Shown here: positions 32,027 to 43,394 of the stretch, piece after piece | How positions within the stretch are numbered: the stretch's first letter is position 1 | Layout of the letters: every line of letters begins with the position of its first letter | Origin: Mycoplasmopsis gallinarum DSM 19816 | Lineage (GTDB): Bacteria > Bacillota_I > Bacilli_A > Mycoplasmatales > Metamycoplasmataceae | DNA length: 64,000 nt | Assembly (NCBI RefSeq): GCF_000621085.1 | Contig: NZ_JHZE01000005.1 | Span: 62,001-126,000 of the forward strand | Direction: 5' to 3' | Program-made: the position numbers and the translations under genes | The notes under the pieces: model-generated | Seen by the model: only the letters and a program-made list of their open reading frames with translations | Told to the model about the DNA's origin: nothing | Databases searched by the model: none

Positions 32027-33838
32027 CTATTGATCTAATTGTTTAGTGTAAATTGAATTATAAAGTTCGCTCAAATTAATTAATTCCTCATGTTTACCTT
32101 GAGAAACAATTTTTCCTTGCTCCATTACAGCAATATTATTGGCATTTTTTAAAGCCCCAATTTTTTGACTAATAATAATGGTTGAACAATCATAGTTTTG
32201 TTTAATATTTTCAATCACTTTTTTAGTAGTTAAATTATCCAAAGCAGAAGTAGAGTCATCTAAAATTAAAATTTTAGGTTTTCTTAATAAAGCTCTAGCA
32301 ATTGAAAGTCTTTGTTTTTGACCACCTGAAAGATTTGAACCCCCCATAGCCACAGGATGATCCAGTCCATCTTCAAATTTATTAACAAATTCAGCAGCAC
32401 AAGCATTTTCTAAAGCTTCTTGAATTTCTTGTTCAGTAGCATCTTCTTTAGCTCATAATAAATTGCTTCTGATAGTTCCTGAATATAATAAAGCTTTTTG
32501 ATAAACAATTCCCACAGAATCGTGTAAATTTTTTGAATTAATTTCTTTTAATTCTTGATTACCAATTTTAATTGAGCCATCATTATAAAGATAATTGTGA
32601 ATAATAAGATTAGCTAATGTGCTTTTGCCAGAACCAGTTGGCCCAATAATTCCTAATGTATGTTTAAATGGTAATTTTAAATTAATATTACTTAAAGTTA
32701 ATTCTGGAGCCTCTTGATAATATTTAAAGTTTAAATCTTTAATATGTAAATCATAATTTTGATTTAATACTAAACCATCTGCAACATATAAATCATCTAT
32801 TTTATAGTCATAAATTTCATTAATTCTTTTCGCAGAAACAATTGCTCTAAACATTGAAATCAAGAAGAACATCATCATCATAATTCCAAATGACAAGTTA
32901 TATAAATAATCAATAAAAGTATTTAATTTAGCTAAACTTTCTGATTGTTGAGCAATTACTTCTTGTAAATTAGTGGCATTTGGATTAGCAAATTCTTTAG
33001 CAATAAGTCCATAAATTCCTAAAACTAAAAAATTAATTAACATAAAGAAAACAGGAGCAGCAGTCATGAAAATGATGCTCGATTTACGTTGTAATTGGTA
33101 TCATTTTTGATTATTTTCTTTAAAAACTACTTTTCTTTGTTTTTCAAGATTATAAGTTTTAATTACTTTAATTCCATTAATATTTTCATCAATATTTTTG
33201 GTTAAAAATTCAACTGTTTTTTGTGTATCTCTTAGTAAATTTTTAGTACTTAAACCAACGATGGCAATCATAATTAATAATGATGGGATCATAATTGCAA
33301 TGACAATTGATAAACTTAAATCAGTTCAAATAGCTAAAATTACAGTTCCAATTACTAAAAACATTCCTTTAATTAAAGTAGTGGTTCCATTAACTAAAAA
33401 TTCTCAAAAAATTGCAATATCATTTGAAACTCTAGTAATAATAGATTCACTTTTTAAATCAGCAATATTTTTTAATGATAATTTTTGAATTTTTTCAAAT
33501 AAAGTAATTCTAAAGAATTTTGAACAATTTTCAGCTGCATAAATAATGATAAAAGTGCCTAAAAACACAAAAGCAATATTAGATAAAGTTGATAAAACAA
33601 TTGCAATAATTAAATAATTTTTAGCATCACTAATTGGAATATTATTAAATGCTATTCTGCCATCAAAGAAAATAATATCAGTGGTTTCTGTTCGATTATC
33701 CACAATAATTAATTTAATAAATTGAGAAATCAAATTGGGAAAAAAGATATTAATTAAAACAGTGATTAATATAAAGAATGAACCTAAAAGAAAAAATCAT
33801 TTTAGTCTTTTAGGTATCATTTTCATTAATTTGAACAT
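32027..33838 (-). CDS. ABC exporter half-transporter, degenerate Walker B partner
   Basis: 603 residues. Six-helix membrane domain (to about 320), then NBD with Walker A GPTGSGKST, a perfect signature LSGGQKQRLSIARAL, and Walker B KILILDDSTSALD in which the catalytic Glu is Asp. Together with the partner's altered signature, this gives one consensus and one degenerate ATP site, the arrangement known from heterodimeric exporters such as TM287/288 and BmrCD. pepF lies 15 bases upstream on the same strand, so the genes may share a transcript. Confidence 0.93.
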
Positions 33839-33853
33839 AATTCTCCTTTCTTA

Positions 33854-35677
33854 TTATTTTTTAAAAATTTCATTTCCTAAAGCAATATATTGTTTAATTA
33901 ATTTTTTAATGTATTTAAAGCCTATTTCATAAAATTCATCATCCAATAAATTAACACCCACATTTTCTAAAATTTTAAGTGGCAAATCAGAACCACCTTT
34001 TTTAAGAAAATTATTAATGTAATATTGTAAATATTCTTCACCTTCAAGTTCATATTTAGCAAAGAAATAGTTAGCCACTAATTGACCAATTGCATATTTA
34101 TAAACATAAAAATGATAATAAAAGTGAGGAACTGAAACAGAAGCTATTAAATCATTAGGATTATATTTAAGTGGTTTATAAATATAATTTTTAGTTACAT
34201 CATAATAAAGTTGACTAATTGATTCATATGAACTGTTTACTTCAAAATTAGCTATCTTGGCATATAAATTGTATTCATATTCAGCTCATTGAGTTTGTCT
34301 CACTACAGTGCCAAAAAATCCTTCAATCATTGAACCTAAAATTTGAAATTTTAATTCTTTATTTTTAGAAGTTTTTAAAATGTGATTATAAAGCATTTGT
34401 TCATTAAAAATTGAAGCCACTTCAGCTAAAAGAATAGGATATTTGCTATTAACTAAATCATTATAAGTATCTGAAAAATAAGAGTGTAAAGAATGCCCTA
34501 ATTCATGAGCTAAAGTTTCAACTGAGCCAAATTGACCATCAAAATTCATTAAAATGTATTTTTTATCAATTCCATAAGTAGAACCAATTGAATAAGCTCC
34601 AGACATTTTATTTTCAATTGTCATATAATCAATTCAATTTTCATTAAATGCTTTATTTACAATTGACATATATTCTGTACCAAAAGGATTTAAAGCCTCT
34701 AAAACTAATTTTTGAGCATCTTCAACGCTATAATTACTTTTAACATTGGTTAATTCACGTAGTGAATCATATTTTTTGTTAAATTTTTCCTTAAATTTTA
34801 AATTATAAAATTTAGCGAAAGCTTGATTATATTTATGAACTTCATTTGTTAAACTTTGCACTTTTGTAAATAATTTATTAAGCACTTCATCACTTACTTT
34901 ATCATTAGAAGTAAGCATTGAAACAGCGGATTGGTAATTACGTAACTTAGCTTCAACATTTATGCCCTTAAATTGTTGATAAAGTAAATTAGCTAATGTT
35001 TGTTTAAATTGTGAAGTTGCTTTTTTTCATTGTTTTACAGTATTTTTTCTTAAGATTGCATCATCAGATTTTAAAAATTTAATACGTGAAACTGGATTCA
35101 ATTTTAATTTTTTATTTTTTTGATCATAAACATAACCATAATCTGTTTCACTATCAGTTAATAAAACAAATGGTTCTTCATAATTAGGAGTACTTGATTC
35201 AGTTTTAACTAAAAACTCTTCAATTTTGTCATCTAATTTATGATTATAATTTTCTATATCTTGATTTAAAGAAACTCTATAATTTGCTAATTTTGGATCA
35301 TTAATTCAAACTTTAATTTTTTCAATATTTTGATAAAAACGAACGGTTTCTGAACCAAATTTTTCATCGAATTTTTCATTAATTTGTTGAACTTTATTTT
35401 CTAATTCTTTAAATAAAGGATTATTTAATTCACGATTAGAATTATTTGATAAATAATTTGATATTTTATTACTTATTAAAGCCCCTTTTTCGTTTAATTT
35501 TAAACCTTCTAAATAAGCATCTAAAGTATCATATTTACTATCTTTAATTGCTATTTGTAAATCTAAAATTTCCTGATATTTACTTAATCAATTTTCAAAA
35601 GTTTCATTTTCTAAAATTGATTCAAGATCAAATAAATATTTTTTTGGAACTTCTTGAATATTTTTATATTGTTTCAT
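33854..35677 (-). CDS. pepF: Oligoendopeptidase F (M3 family)
   Basis: 607 residues, the normal size for PepF. The zinc site [11 protein letters not shown] lies near residues 389-399 of the translated protein, and [10 protein letters not shown] follows with the third ligand Glu. Cytosolic endopeptidase that cuts imported oligopeptides of roughly 7-20 residues. Its start has AGGGAGG. UGA Trp codons lie at 34625-34633 and other gaps. Together with PepA and Pip in the same window it gives a peptide-degradation set. Confidence 0.93.
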
Positions 35678-35806
35678 ATAACCTCCCTTTTTAATTCATA
35701 TTATTTTATATTATTAATACTTAATTAATATAGTAAATATATTTTTAATTTAAATATGCGATTTAGCTATTATTTTCTTGTTATAAAATAGATATGAAAG
35801 GAGTTT

Positions 35807-36667
35807 ATGACACCAAAACAACTTTTAAGTGTAAATTATTCATATGATGGTTTTATTTATGAATTTTTAAGTACCTTTCTTCTTACTTTATTTATTATGA
35901 TTTGAACCTATTTTTCTAAAATTAGGAAAAATCAAAAAAATAATCGGATTTTTTTAACTTCTGGTTATGTTTTGGGTACTTTTCTAGCTTTTGTAATCCC
36001 TTGAGCTTGATCATTTTTTATTTCTGGTTCAAATGCAAATATGCTTGGAAATCCAATTTTTGTTTTATTGCAAAGTGTTTTACAAGGTATTACTATTAAA
36101 CCAGTCTTTAATTTTAGCCCGATATTTAATGGTGTATTTTATTTAATTGGTGCTCAAATTAGTGGGGGAATAATTGGTTTTATCTGTTTTATAGGATTAT
36201 TTTATTTAAATAAATGATTATTAAAAAATAATGAAGATGTAGAAAATTTACAAAATTTACATTTACAAGATTTATTTGTTAAATCGCCTAAATGTTTGAT
36301 TAGATTTAGTATAAAAGAAGTAATTTTTATTTTTGCTTTCACAATTATTACTCCTTTTTTGTTTTATATTAATAATGTTTATTATGGAACAAGCACTTGA
36401 GTTAAATTAATTTTTATGCTCATCTTTATATGGTTCATTTTATTTATTAGTAGTTTTTTTGGATTTTTTTGCTTTCATTTAATTTTTCCAATTTTAAAAA
36501 TTATTGCATTTTTAATTCCAAAAAATGGAACAATTGATAAAAAAGGTTTAATTAAAGCTTCTTATGAATTTTTAATTGCTTTAGTTTTAACAATTTCAAT
36601 TGCTTTTATTTGTGCTTTCGGAATTTTAGGAATTGCAAAAAATTCAGGAATGAAACTTAATTTTTAG
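35807..36667 (+). CDS. Aquaporin/glycerol-facilitator-like membrane protein, degenerate
   Basis: 286 residues, about six membrane helices. The first half keeps the MIP order: YEFLSTFLLTLFI (the EFlGTf helix), then SGSNANMLGNPIFVLLQ at 73-89 in the place of SGAHLNPAVTLA, with NPI (82-84) instead of NPA, then a YLIGAQISGGIIG helix that matches the usual IAQllGailGa. The second NPA half is not recognisable: no NPARD motif. A polar loop (about 138-168) separates the halves. Channel function is uncertain. AAAGGAG ribosome site; the lipoprotein gene follows 8 bases after the stop. Confidence 0.6.
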
Positions 36668-36675
36668 GAGTTAAT

Positions 36676-39027
36676 ATGAAAAAAATCAAATTTTTACCTT
36701 TAAGTATTTTTGCTACTTTACCAACTATTATGACAGTAGCTTGTCGAAATGAAAAGGTTCAAGAAGAAACTAATTTAGTCAATATTCGAAGCAATTTAAA
36801 AAGTGACCAAATTTATAATTTAAGTAATTTTGGTTATGAAGAAAATAATCAAAGAGCAGATATAATTTCATTTATCAAGAATTATTTTGCAAAAAATGAA
36901 CATAATGAATTATTAAAATTCAAAAATCCAGAAGCCTCTAACGAGACAATAACTTATAAAAAATTTGTGCAAAATGATTTTGCTGTTAAATATTTTAATT
37001 TTGATGAAACAGGTTTCAAAAATCTTTTACAAACTAAATTAGGCTTGAATAGTAAATATTTAGAAAACTTTGCAACAGAAATTCAATATTTTAATATTCA
37101 TCGCGATTTAAATAATTATTTAGATGTTATTATTCCAGTAAAAGTTAAAATTTTAGCTGATAAAAAAGTCTATAAAATAGGCAATTTATATCAAGAATTT
37201 GTTTTAAATTTCAAAATTAAAAATATGAAAATGGAAAAATCTGATGCTAATAAATATGAAAATTTGAAAACTAAATTTTTGGAATTTCAAGAATTAGTAA
37301 CAAATAATAATTTAAATAAAAATAATTTCCAACTTCACTTTAATAATGAAATTGCAACAAAATTAAACACAAATTCAATTAAAAATTTGACAAAAAGTGA
37401 TTTAAACAAATTAGTATCTTTAAATTTAAATGAAAATATAACTAATTTTATTACTGAAAATCAAGCCAAAGTAGTTACTAATGCAGAGACTAATGCTAAA
37501 AGTGTTCAAGGCTATATTTTTAAAGTCTTTGTGGAAAATATTGACTTTGACAATGTAAATGATTTTAATCAAATCAATTTAAAAGTTAGATTTGCCTTGG
37601 CACAACCAAATAAATATTCTGAAAATGGCGACACAGTTGTTTTTGATGAAAATAATCTACTTAATTTAGGTTTTAGTCAAAATTATCAAATTAATTTGGA
37701 TCAAAATTCATTTACTAATCCGGATGAATATGGTAAATATTTAGAAGCAATTGAAAATATTATTATTAGTGAAAATTTACACATCGAACTAAAAAATAAT
37801 AATATTTACAATTTTGATTTTCGTTGATTAAAGGATCCAAAATTCTTAAAAAATAATTTAGTTTTTTTAAATACTTTTAATCAAAATTATAAGATTAATT
37901 GAAATATCAATGATTTTATTGAAAGTAATCTAAAAGGGGCAAAGCTCAAATTCAATCTTGAATTCAATAACAAGCAATATTTAATAACTAAAGAAATTGG
38001 AAATTATAATTTTGCTTATGTTTTTGATCCTGATTTTGAAGATGCTAATCCAAATGTTTTAGATTTTAATGTAAATCGTTTAGATCAAAGTAATTTAACT
38101 AAAGTTAATGAAAATATTTTCAATTTATTTGGAACTAATCTTTTCGCAGGTGGATATGACACCAATCGTTCATTTTATGGGCCAAATAACAATGTACCAA
38201 TTTTTATTCATTTAGGAGAAGACTATATCGCACCTCAAAAAACTGCAGTTGTCGCACCTTTTGATGGCGAAGTAATTGCTTTATATCATATACCATCTAA
38301 AGAGGTGGGAGCTGGAATTGGTACCACTTTAGTCATGAGAACAGAAGTGGAAAATTTAAAAACAGTTTTAAGCCCAAGAGAATATGAAGATATTTTAAAA
38401 CGTAAATGAGATCAAAATTCAGAAACAAAAGATTATGTTTATATTGGTTTTATTCATTTAGATCGAGAAAATACCTTAAATAATCAAGCTAAAAATTGAA
38501 TTGCTCAAGAAGTTCAGGTTGGAAATCGACAAATGCATATAGTTACTTCAATTAGCCCAAATAATCCATCTAAAGTAAATAAAAATGAAGTAATTGGTTA
38601 TTTAGGCACAAGTGATGAAAATGGTGGTTGAATGACACATGCGCATATTGCAATTATTTCAAACTATAAAGTTTGAACTAACGCTAATGATTTTGGTACT
38701 TTAAACAAATCTCCTTATGAAAAAAGATTAACTAATTATACAAATGCAGACGGAACAATTAAGAATCCTTCAGCAGCTAGAGTGCCTGGAGTTGCTGGCG
38801 CTTCAAAAGATCCGGTTAATTATGAAGTTAGCCCAATTACTGGTGAATTTATTTTAGATGAAGCAGGTCAAAAAATCAAACTTGCTGAAATTCCAGTGTT
38901 TTATAATAATCCAATGCAAAATCGTGAAATTACTGATTCAGTAATTGATCCAAATTACATTTATAAATTAAGAGGTGATAGTACCTTAACTTTCGATATT
39001 ACTGAACTCTTTAAAATTGATAATTAA
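36676..39027 (+). CDS. Lipoprotein with intact M23 (LytM-type) peptidase domain
   Basis: 783 residues. Signal peptide ends in TVAC (Cys23), so the protein should be lipid-anchored on the outer face. A long divergent region of surface character fills 30-500. A C-terminal peptidase domain follows: H512 in HLGEDY (HxxxD, D516), VVAPFDGEVIAL, and the HAH pair at 655-657 with THAHIAI. Those are the three metal ligands plus the catalytic His of M23 endopeptidases. M23 enzymes normally cut peptidoglycan, which this organism lacks, so the substrate must differ (host Gly-rich proteins or competitor walls are possible). Downstream of the aquaporin-like gene, probably co-transcribed. Confidence 0.85.
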
Positions 39028-39060
39028 TTAAATGTAAATTAAATCTTTACACTATCAACT

Positions 39061-39106
39061 AAAAAGCCTTTAAAATAATTATTAAGATGTTTTAAAGGCT
39101 TTTTTA
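39061..39106 (+). terminator. Terminator after the M23 lipoprotein
   Basis: 15-bp stem (39061-39075 with 39090-39104) and T-run; 14-base loop. Confidence 0.88.
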
Positions 39107-39154
39107 ATTTAAGAATATAATAAGAATTATTAAAAATTATCTATAAGGAGAATC

Positions 39155-40597
39155 ATGTCAAATCACGTAGTTGAATATAATGGTCATATCGATGACGAAT
39201 TTGATTTAATTGTTGTAGGATCAGGTCCTGGAGGATATTTAGCAGCTGAAGAAGCTGGAAAATCAGGTTTAAAAACCTTAATTGTTGAAAAAGAATTTTG
39301 AGGTGGTGTTTGTTTAAATGTTGGATGTATTCCAACTAAAACAATGTTAAAATCAGTTGAAGTTATTGAAACTTTAAAACATGCTGCAGATTACGGAATT
39401 GTTGGTAATTTAGGCGCATTAGAAATTAATTTCCAAGAAACTTGACAAAAAATGCATGAAAGAAAAGCACAAGTTGTAAAACAAATTTCATCAAGTGTAA
39501 AAATGCTTATGAAAATGTCAAAATGTGCAATTGAAGAAGGCGAAGCTAAATTCTTAAGTCCAAAAGTAATTGAAGTGAATGGCAAAATTTACAAAGGTAA
39601 AAATATCATTATGGCAATGGGTTCAAGAGCCAGAAAACTTACTATGTTGCCTGGCTTTGAACAAGCATATAATGATTTAACTGTTTTATCTTCAAAAGAA
39701 GCTATTAATTACAGTAATCATTTACCAGAAAATGTGGTAATTGTTGGTGGAGGAGTAATTGGTGTAGAATTTGCTCAAGTATTTAATAAAGCAGGGTCAA
39801 AAGTAACTATTTTACAAAACACAGATCAATTACTTATGGGACTTGATACTGATATGGTAAAAGAAATTACCAAAATCTTAAAAGCCTCAAATATTGAAAT
39901 TATTTTCAATGCACAAACTAAAGGTTTAAATGACGCTAAAGAATTAATTTATACAGTTAATGATGAAGAAAAAACTATTAAAGCAGATGTTTATTTAATT
40001 GCTGTTGGTAGAATTCCAAATTCACAGGGCTTAGCAGAATTGGGAATTAATGTTGGTCAAAGACAAGAAGTAGTAGTTAATGAATTTATGCAAACCAATG
40101 TTGAAGGAGTTTATGCAATTGGTGACTTAACTGGTCAAGCTATGTTAGCTCACGTTGCTTATCAACATGCAATTACTGCAGTTGATAATATTTTAGGCAG
40201 ACACACTGAATACAAAAATAAACCAGTGCCTGGATGTATTTATACAGAACCTGAAATTTCATTTGTTGGTTTAACTGAACAACAAGCTAAAGATCAAGGT
40301 TATGATGCCTTTACTTCTAAATATGCTTTCTCATTCCTTGGAAAAGCAATTGCAACCAAACATACACAGGGATTCGCTAAATTAGTTGTTAATAAAACAG
40401 ATGGAAGAATTCTTGGTGGTCATATCATTGGTGCACATTCAACAGATTACATTGGTGAAATTGTGTTAGCAATTCAAAAAGGTTTAACTGTTTTTGATTT
40501 AACCACAGTTATTCATCCACATCCAACTAACGCTGAAATAATATGAGAATGTGCAAGAGCTGCTGCGCTTAAATTGCATTTAGAACATAAAAAATAA
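39155..40597 (+). CDS. lpdA: Dihydrolipoamide dehydrogenase (E3)
   Basis: FAD-dependent disulfide oxidoreductase that reoxidises lipoamide in the pyruvate dehydrogenase complex, giving NADH. 480 residues. FAD site [19 protein letters not shown]; redox disulfide [16 protein letters not shown] site [18 protein letters not shown]-terminal interface HPHPTNAE with the His-Glu pair. It stands alone here, without E1/E2 genes; those must lie elsewhere. TAAGGAG ribosome site and a terminator at the end. No N-terminal lipoyl domain: the first 15 residues lead directly into the FAD fold. Confidence 0.96.
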
Positions 40598-40606
40598 TAA
40601 ATTGAT

Positions 40607-40641
40607 AAAATGCCAAATATAAAATTTTTTGGCATTTTTTT
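40607..40641 (+). terminator. Terminator after lpdA
   Basis: AAAATGCCAAA with TTTTGGCATTTT across an eight-base AT-rich loop, then Ts. Confidence 0.85.
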
Positions 40642-40662
40642 GTATTTCTCATAAAAAATCTA

Positions 40663-40668
40663 TATAAT
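40663..40668 (+). promoter_or_regulatory. -10 box (TATAAT) of the nucleotidyltransferase gene
   Basis: Exact TATAAT 33 bases before the ATG at 40701, which has AAAGGAGAG as ribosome site. Confidence 0.55.
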
Positions 40669-40700
40669 AATATGATTTTAAAATTTAAAAGGAGAGATTT

Positions 40701-41355
40701 ATGTACAAATTTGTAGATGATAAGGAATTTTTAAATAGAGCACGCAAGTATTCATCAAATTTGATTAATGAAATGACAAAAATTTTAAGAGAAAAATATC
40801 AAATTAATTCTCAGTTTTTTCTCATAGGAAGTGGAGCCAAAAACTTAGTTACAGTTAATGGAAGAAATTACCAAACAGATTTTGATTATAATTTAAATAT
40901 AATTTCTTGTGACGATTGAGATAATTTAAAACAACTTAAAGAAAATGTGAGAAATGCATTTAATCAAGTTTTAAGAAAAAAAGGATTACGTGATGTTAGT
41001 GACTCAACCAGTGTGTTAACTACAAGACCAATTCATTTTCAAAATGATAGTAAAGAATGAACTATTGATTTATGCATAGTTACTGAAAATAATGATGGTA
41101 ATTGATTGAGATTAATACATGAAAAAAAATGGTCATAGTTCTAATGATAAATATTATTGAAATGAATCAAAAAACTCTATTAAATATAAGGAAAAAATAA
41201 CGAGATTAAAAAAAATTCCAGGTGCTTGAAATTTAGTTAGAGAAAAATATTTGGAAAGAAAAAATTATTATTTAAGAACACAACAAAGTTCTCATCATTC
41301 TTCATTTAATTGTTTAATTGAAGTTGTAAATGAAATATATGAAAAATACCAATAA
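40701..41355 (+). pseudogene. Pol-beta-type nucleotidyltransferase, frameshifted at an A8 tract
   Basis: The first frame gives 145 residues up to a TAG at 41136-41138. It holds a complete nucleotidyltransferase triad: G43-S44 in FFLIGSGAKN, D60 and D62 in TDFDYNL, and D123 in WTIDLCIV. Immediately before the stop is a run of eight As (41122-41129). In the +1 frame the protein continues without stops for another 75 or so codons (HSSNDKYYWNESKNSI... to EIYEKYQ) to a TAA at 41353-41355. Losing one A would restore a product of about 218 residues. So this is either a pseudogene, a phase-variable gene, or a slippage gene. Substrate unknown; antisense or toxin-type roles occur in the family. Confidence 0.7.
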
Positions 41356-41395
41356 AATAAATAAGAACAGTAAATTGATATTTTATATTCTAATT

Positions 41396-41422
41396 TAGTT
41401 CTTATTTATAGGACTATTTTTA
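41396..41422 (+). terminator. Terminator after the frameshifted gene
   Basis: TAGTTCT / AGGACTA stem (one G-U pair), seven-base loop, T-rich tail. Confidence 0.55.
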
Positions 41423-41537
41423 TTCAATAAAAATAAGTAAATTGTTATATTAGAAATTATTAATACTAAATTATTTTTGAATATTGTCGTTTGTTGAAAT
41501 AAAACCATCTAGAGAAAATTTCAGCAATTTACTTTTA

Positions 41538-41570
<33 letters not shown>

Positions 41571-41592
41571 TATATTAATTATTAGGAGAATT

Positions 41593-41904
41593 ATGAAAAA
41601 AATTAAAAATTTTTTGAAAATTGCATCAATTTCAGGTATGACATTAATTCCTGTGGCATTTGTTGCTTCTTGTGAAAATTCTAAACAAAAAGAAGCTAAA
41701 AGTTTATTTGAAGAATTTGAAAGTCTTGTAAATGAATTGGGAGGAGATCAAGCAGCTCCTTATATGACAATGCTTAGCACTGCTAAAGAAAATATTAAAA
41801 ATGCTAGCAATGAAGAACTTGACCTTATTATTGAACAATTAAAAACACAAATAGCGCTTTTAAAAAATCTTAAAACTTCAATGGGAAGTTCAAACACTAA
41901 TTAA
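41593..41904 (+). CDS. Small surface lipoprotein
   Basis: 103 residues. Signal peptide of 26 residues with a basic start and lipobox FVASC (Cys27). The mature part is about 75 residues, Lys/Glu-rich and helical (KEAKSLFEEFESLVNELGG, then IEQLKTQIALLKNLKTS), suggesting a short coiled coil on the surface. No recognised family. TAGGAGAA ribosome site. Its promoter region contains the (TA)12 tract; terminator at 41910-41934. Confidence 0.85.
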   Translation: MKKIKNFLKIASISGMTLIPVAFVASCENSKQKEAKSLFEEFESLVNELGGDQAAPYMTMLSTAKENIKNASNEELDLIIEQLKTQIALLKNLKTSMGSSNTN

Positions 41905-41909
41905 AATAT

Positions 41910-41934
41910 AAAAATCGGGTTTAACCCGATTTTT
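41910..41934. terminator. Bidirectional terminator between the lipoprotein and pip
   Basis: AAAAATCGGG / CCCGATTTTT stem around TTTAA, with T/A tails on both sides. Confidence 0.88.
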
Positions 41935-42877
41935 AAATTTCATCTGTAATTTTGACTAAGGTTTTAGCAATTAAATATTCACGTTGTGTATGCGCAGTTT
42001 TGGGAAGTAAATATAATTTACTATTAGGCATACTTTTATGTAATTCATAAGCTCCAGAAGGACGACAATCTAAATCATATTCACCATGTACTATGTAAGT
42101 AGGAATGTGTTGAATTTTATTAATATTATCTAAAATATAATTTTCAGGAATAAAAGTTTGATGATAGAAAAAATGATTTTCTATTAATGAAATTTCACTA
42201 ATTGCATCTAAATTGTCTGCTTTAAATTTATATTTATTAACAGAAACCAAAGCACTTTCTCATCTAGTCCATTCAATTAAAGCCTCTTCTCTAATTTCTT
42301 TATTGGAATGACGCATTAGTTCATGATAAGAAGCAACTAAATTTTCTGGATCTAAATTGTTTTTTAACACTACATTTTTATATCTTTCATATTCAATTGG
42401 TTTTAAATAACTAGCACCCTCTTGATAAAGTCAATCAACATCACTTTGACGAGCTAAAAAAATTCCTCTTAAAATTAGATGTGATACATTTTCGGGATAT
42501 TTTAAAGCATAACATAAAGATAAAGTAGTTCCTCATGAACCACCAAATAAAATTACTTGTTTAAGATTTAAATGTTTTCTTAAATTTTCCAAATCTTCAA
42601 CTAAATCTTGAGTAGTATTATTTTCTAAATTTAATTTTGGTATAGATTTTCCACATCCTCTTTGATCGAAAACTATAATTTTATATTTTTTGGGATTAAA
42701 AAATCTACGTGAAATTGGACTTGTTCCCCCTCCAGGACCACCATGAACATAAACAATTGGTTTACCTTTTGGATTACCTGAAATTTCATAGTAAATTTTA
42801 TGAACCGAATTAGTTGCTAAATACCCTGTTTCATAAGGTTCTAAATGAGGATATAAATATTTTAAATAAGTTTGCAT
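41933..42877 (-). CDS. pip: Proline iminopeptidase (S33)
   Basis: Alpha/beta hydrolase that removes N-terminal proline from peptides. 314 residues, normal. Oxyanion motif VYVHGGPGGG near 42-51, FDQRGCGKS, nucleophile Ser in GGSWGTTLSL (the Trp is a UGA at 42530-42532), catalytic Asp in HGEYDLDCRP, and catalytic His in KTAHTQ. Ends at the shared terminator. The gene upstream on the minus strand has its own terminator, so pip is likely a separate unit. Confidence 0.92.
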
Positions 42878-42927
42878 AATGAAATTATACTTAATGAAAT
42901 TAAAGAAAATGAAGATAATAAAAATTA

Positions 42928-42953
42928 AATCTGCTTATATTAAAAGCAGATTT
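42928..42953 (-). terminator. Terminator at the end of the membrane-protein cassette
   Basis: AAATCTGCTT / AAGCAGATTT stem overlapping the last codons of the 42935 gene, with T-rich sequence after it on the minus strand. Confidence 0.8.
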
Positions 42954-43387
42954 AACTTTTTTCGCAAATTAATTATGAATTTTTTATATTCAGATGCTTG
43001 CTTATAATTTTTTCAATCAGAATAAGTAATTTTTTCAAACTTAAAAATAAATTTATTATTTTGAATAAAAATTAAAATAGTAATAAAAATAACGGTATTA
43101 AAAATTAAACATAAAACTGGAGCAAAAAAGAGAATTGAAATTAAAACAAAATGATTTATTAATGAAAACAACAAAAAGAAAAATGCTATTAAAGTCATAA
43201 ATATTAAATAGTAAAAAATGGACTTGGAATAAAGTTTACTTTTAAGAGTTTTCAATAATAAAGGATTTAATTTTTCTTCTTTTAAATGATTGCCTAATTT
43301 AATTAAATCAAGTAAAAAAACTATATTAAAAATGAAATAAATAATAGCAATCAAAAGAAAAACAAGAATTATAAAAATTTTTAACAT
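42935..43387 (-). CDS. Cassette membrane protein D (three to four helices)
   Basis: 150 residues, no recognised family. Helix 1 starts at residue 3 (IFIILVFLLIAIIYFIF), then a basic loop (KEEKLNPLLLKTLKSKLYSKS), then two or three helices to about 116, then a cytosol-type tail WKNYKQASEYKKFIINLRKKLN. The layout and the tail match protein C just upstream (DKEQYKLILKQLRRNLK), so the two are paralogs by eye. UGA Trp at 43013-43015. Last gene of a five-gene minus-strand unit, 7 bases after gene C, with AGGAGA as ribosome site. Confidence 0.8.
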
Positions 43388-43394
43388 TAATCTC

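Noticed and set aside
30213-33838. ABC exporter as the exporter/processor for the double-glycine peptide at 11420
   Set aside because: Neither half has an N-terminal C39 peptidase domain, and the genes are 19 kb away, so a link is not supported.
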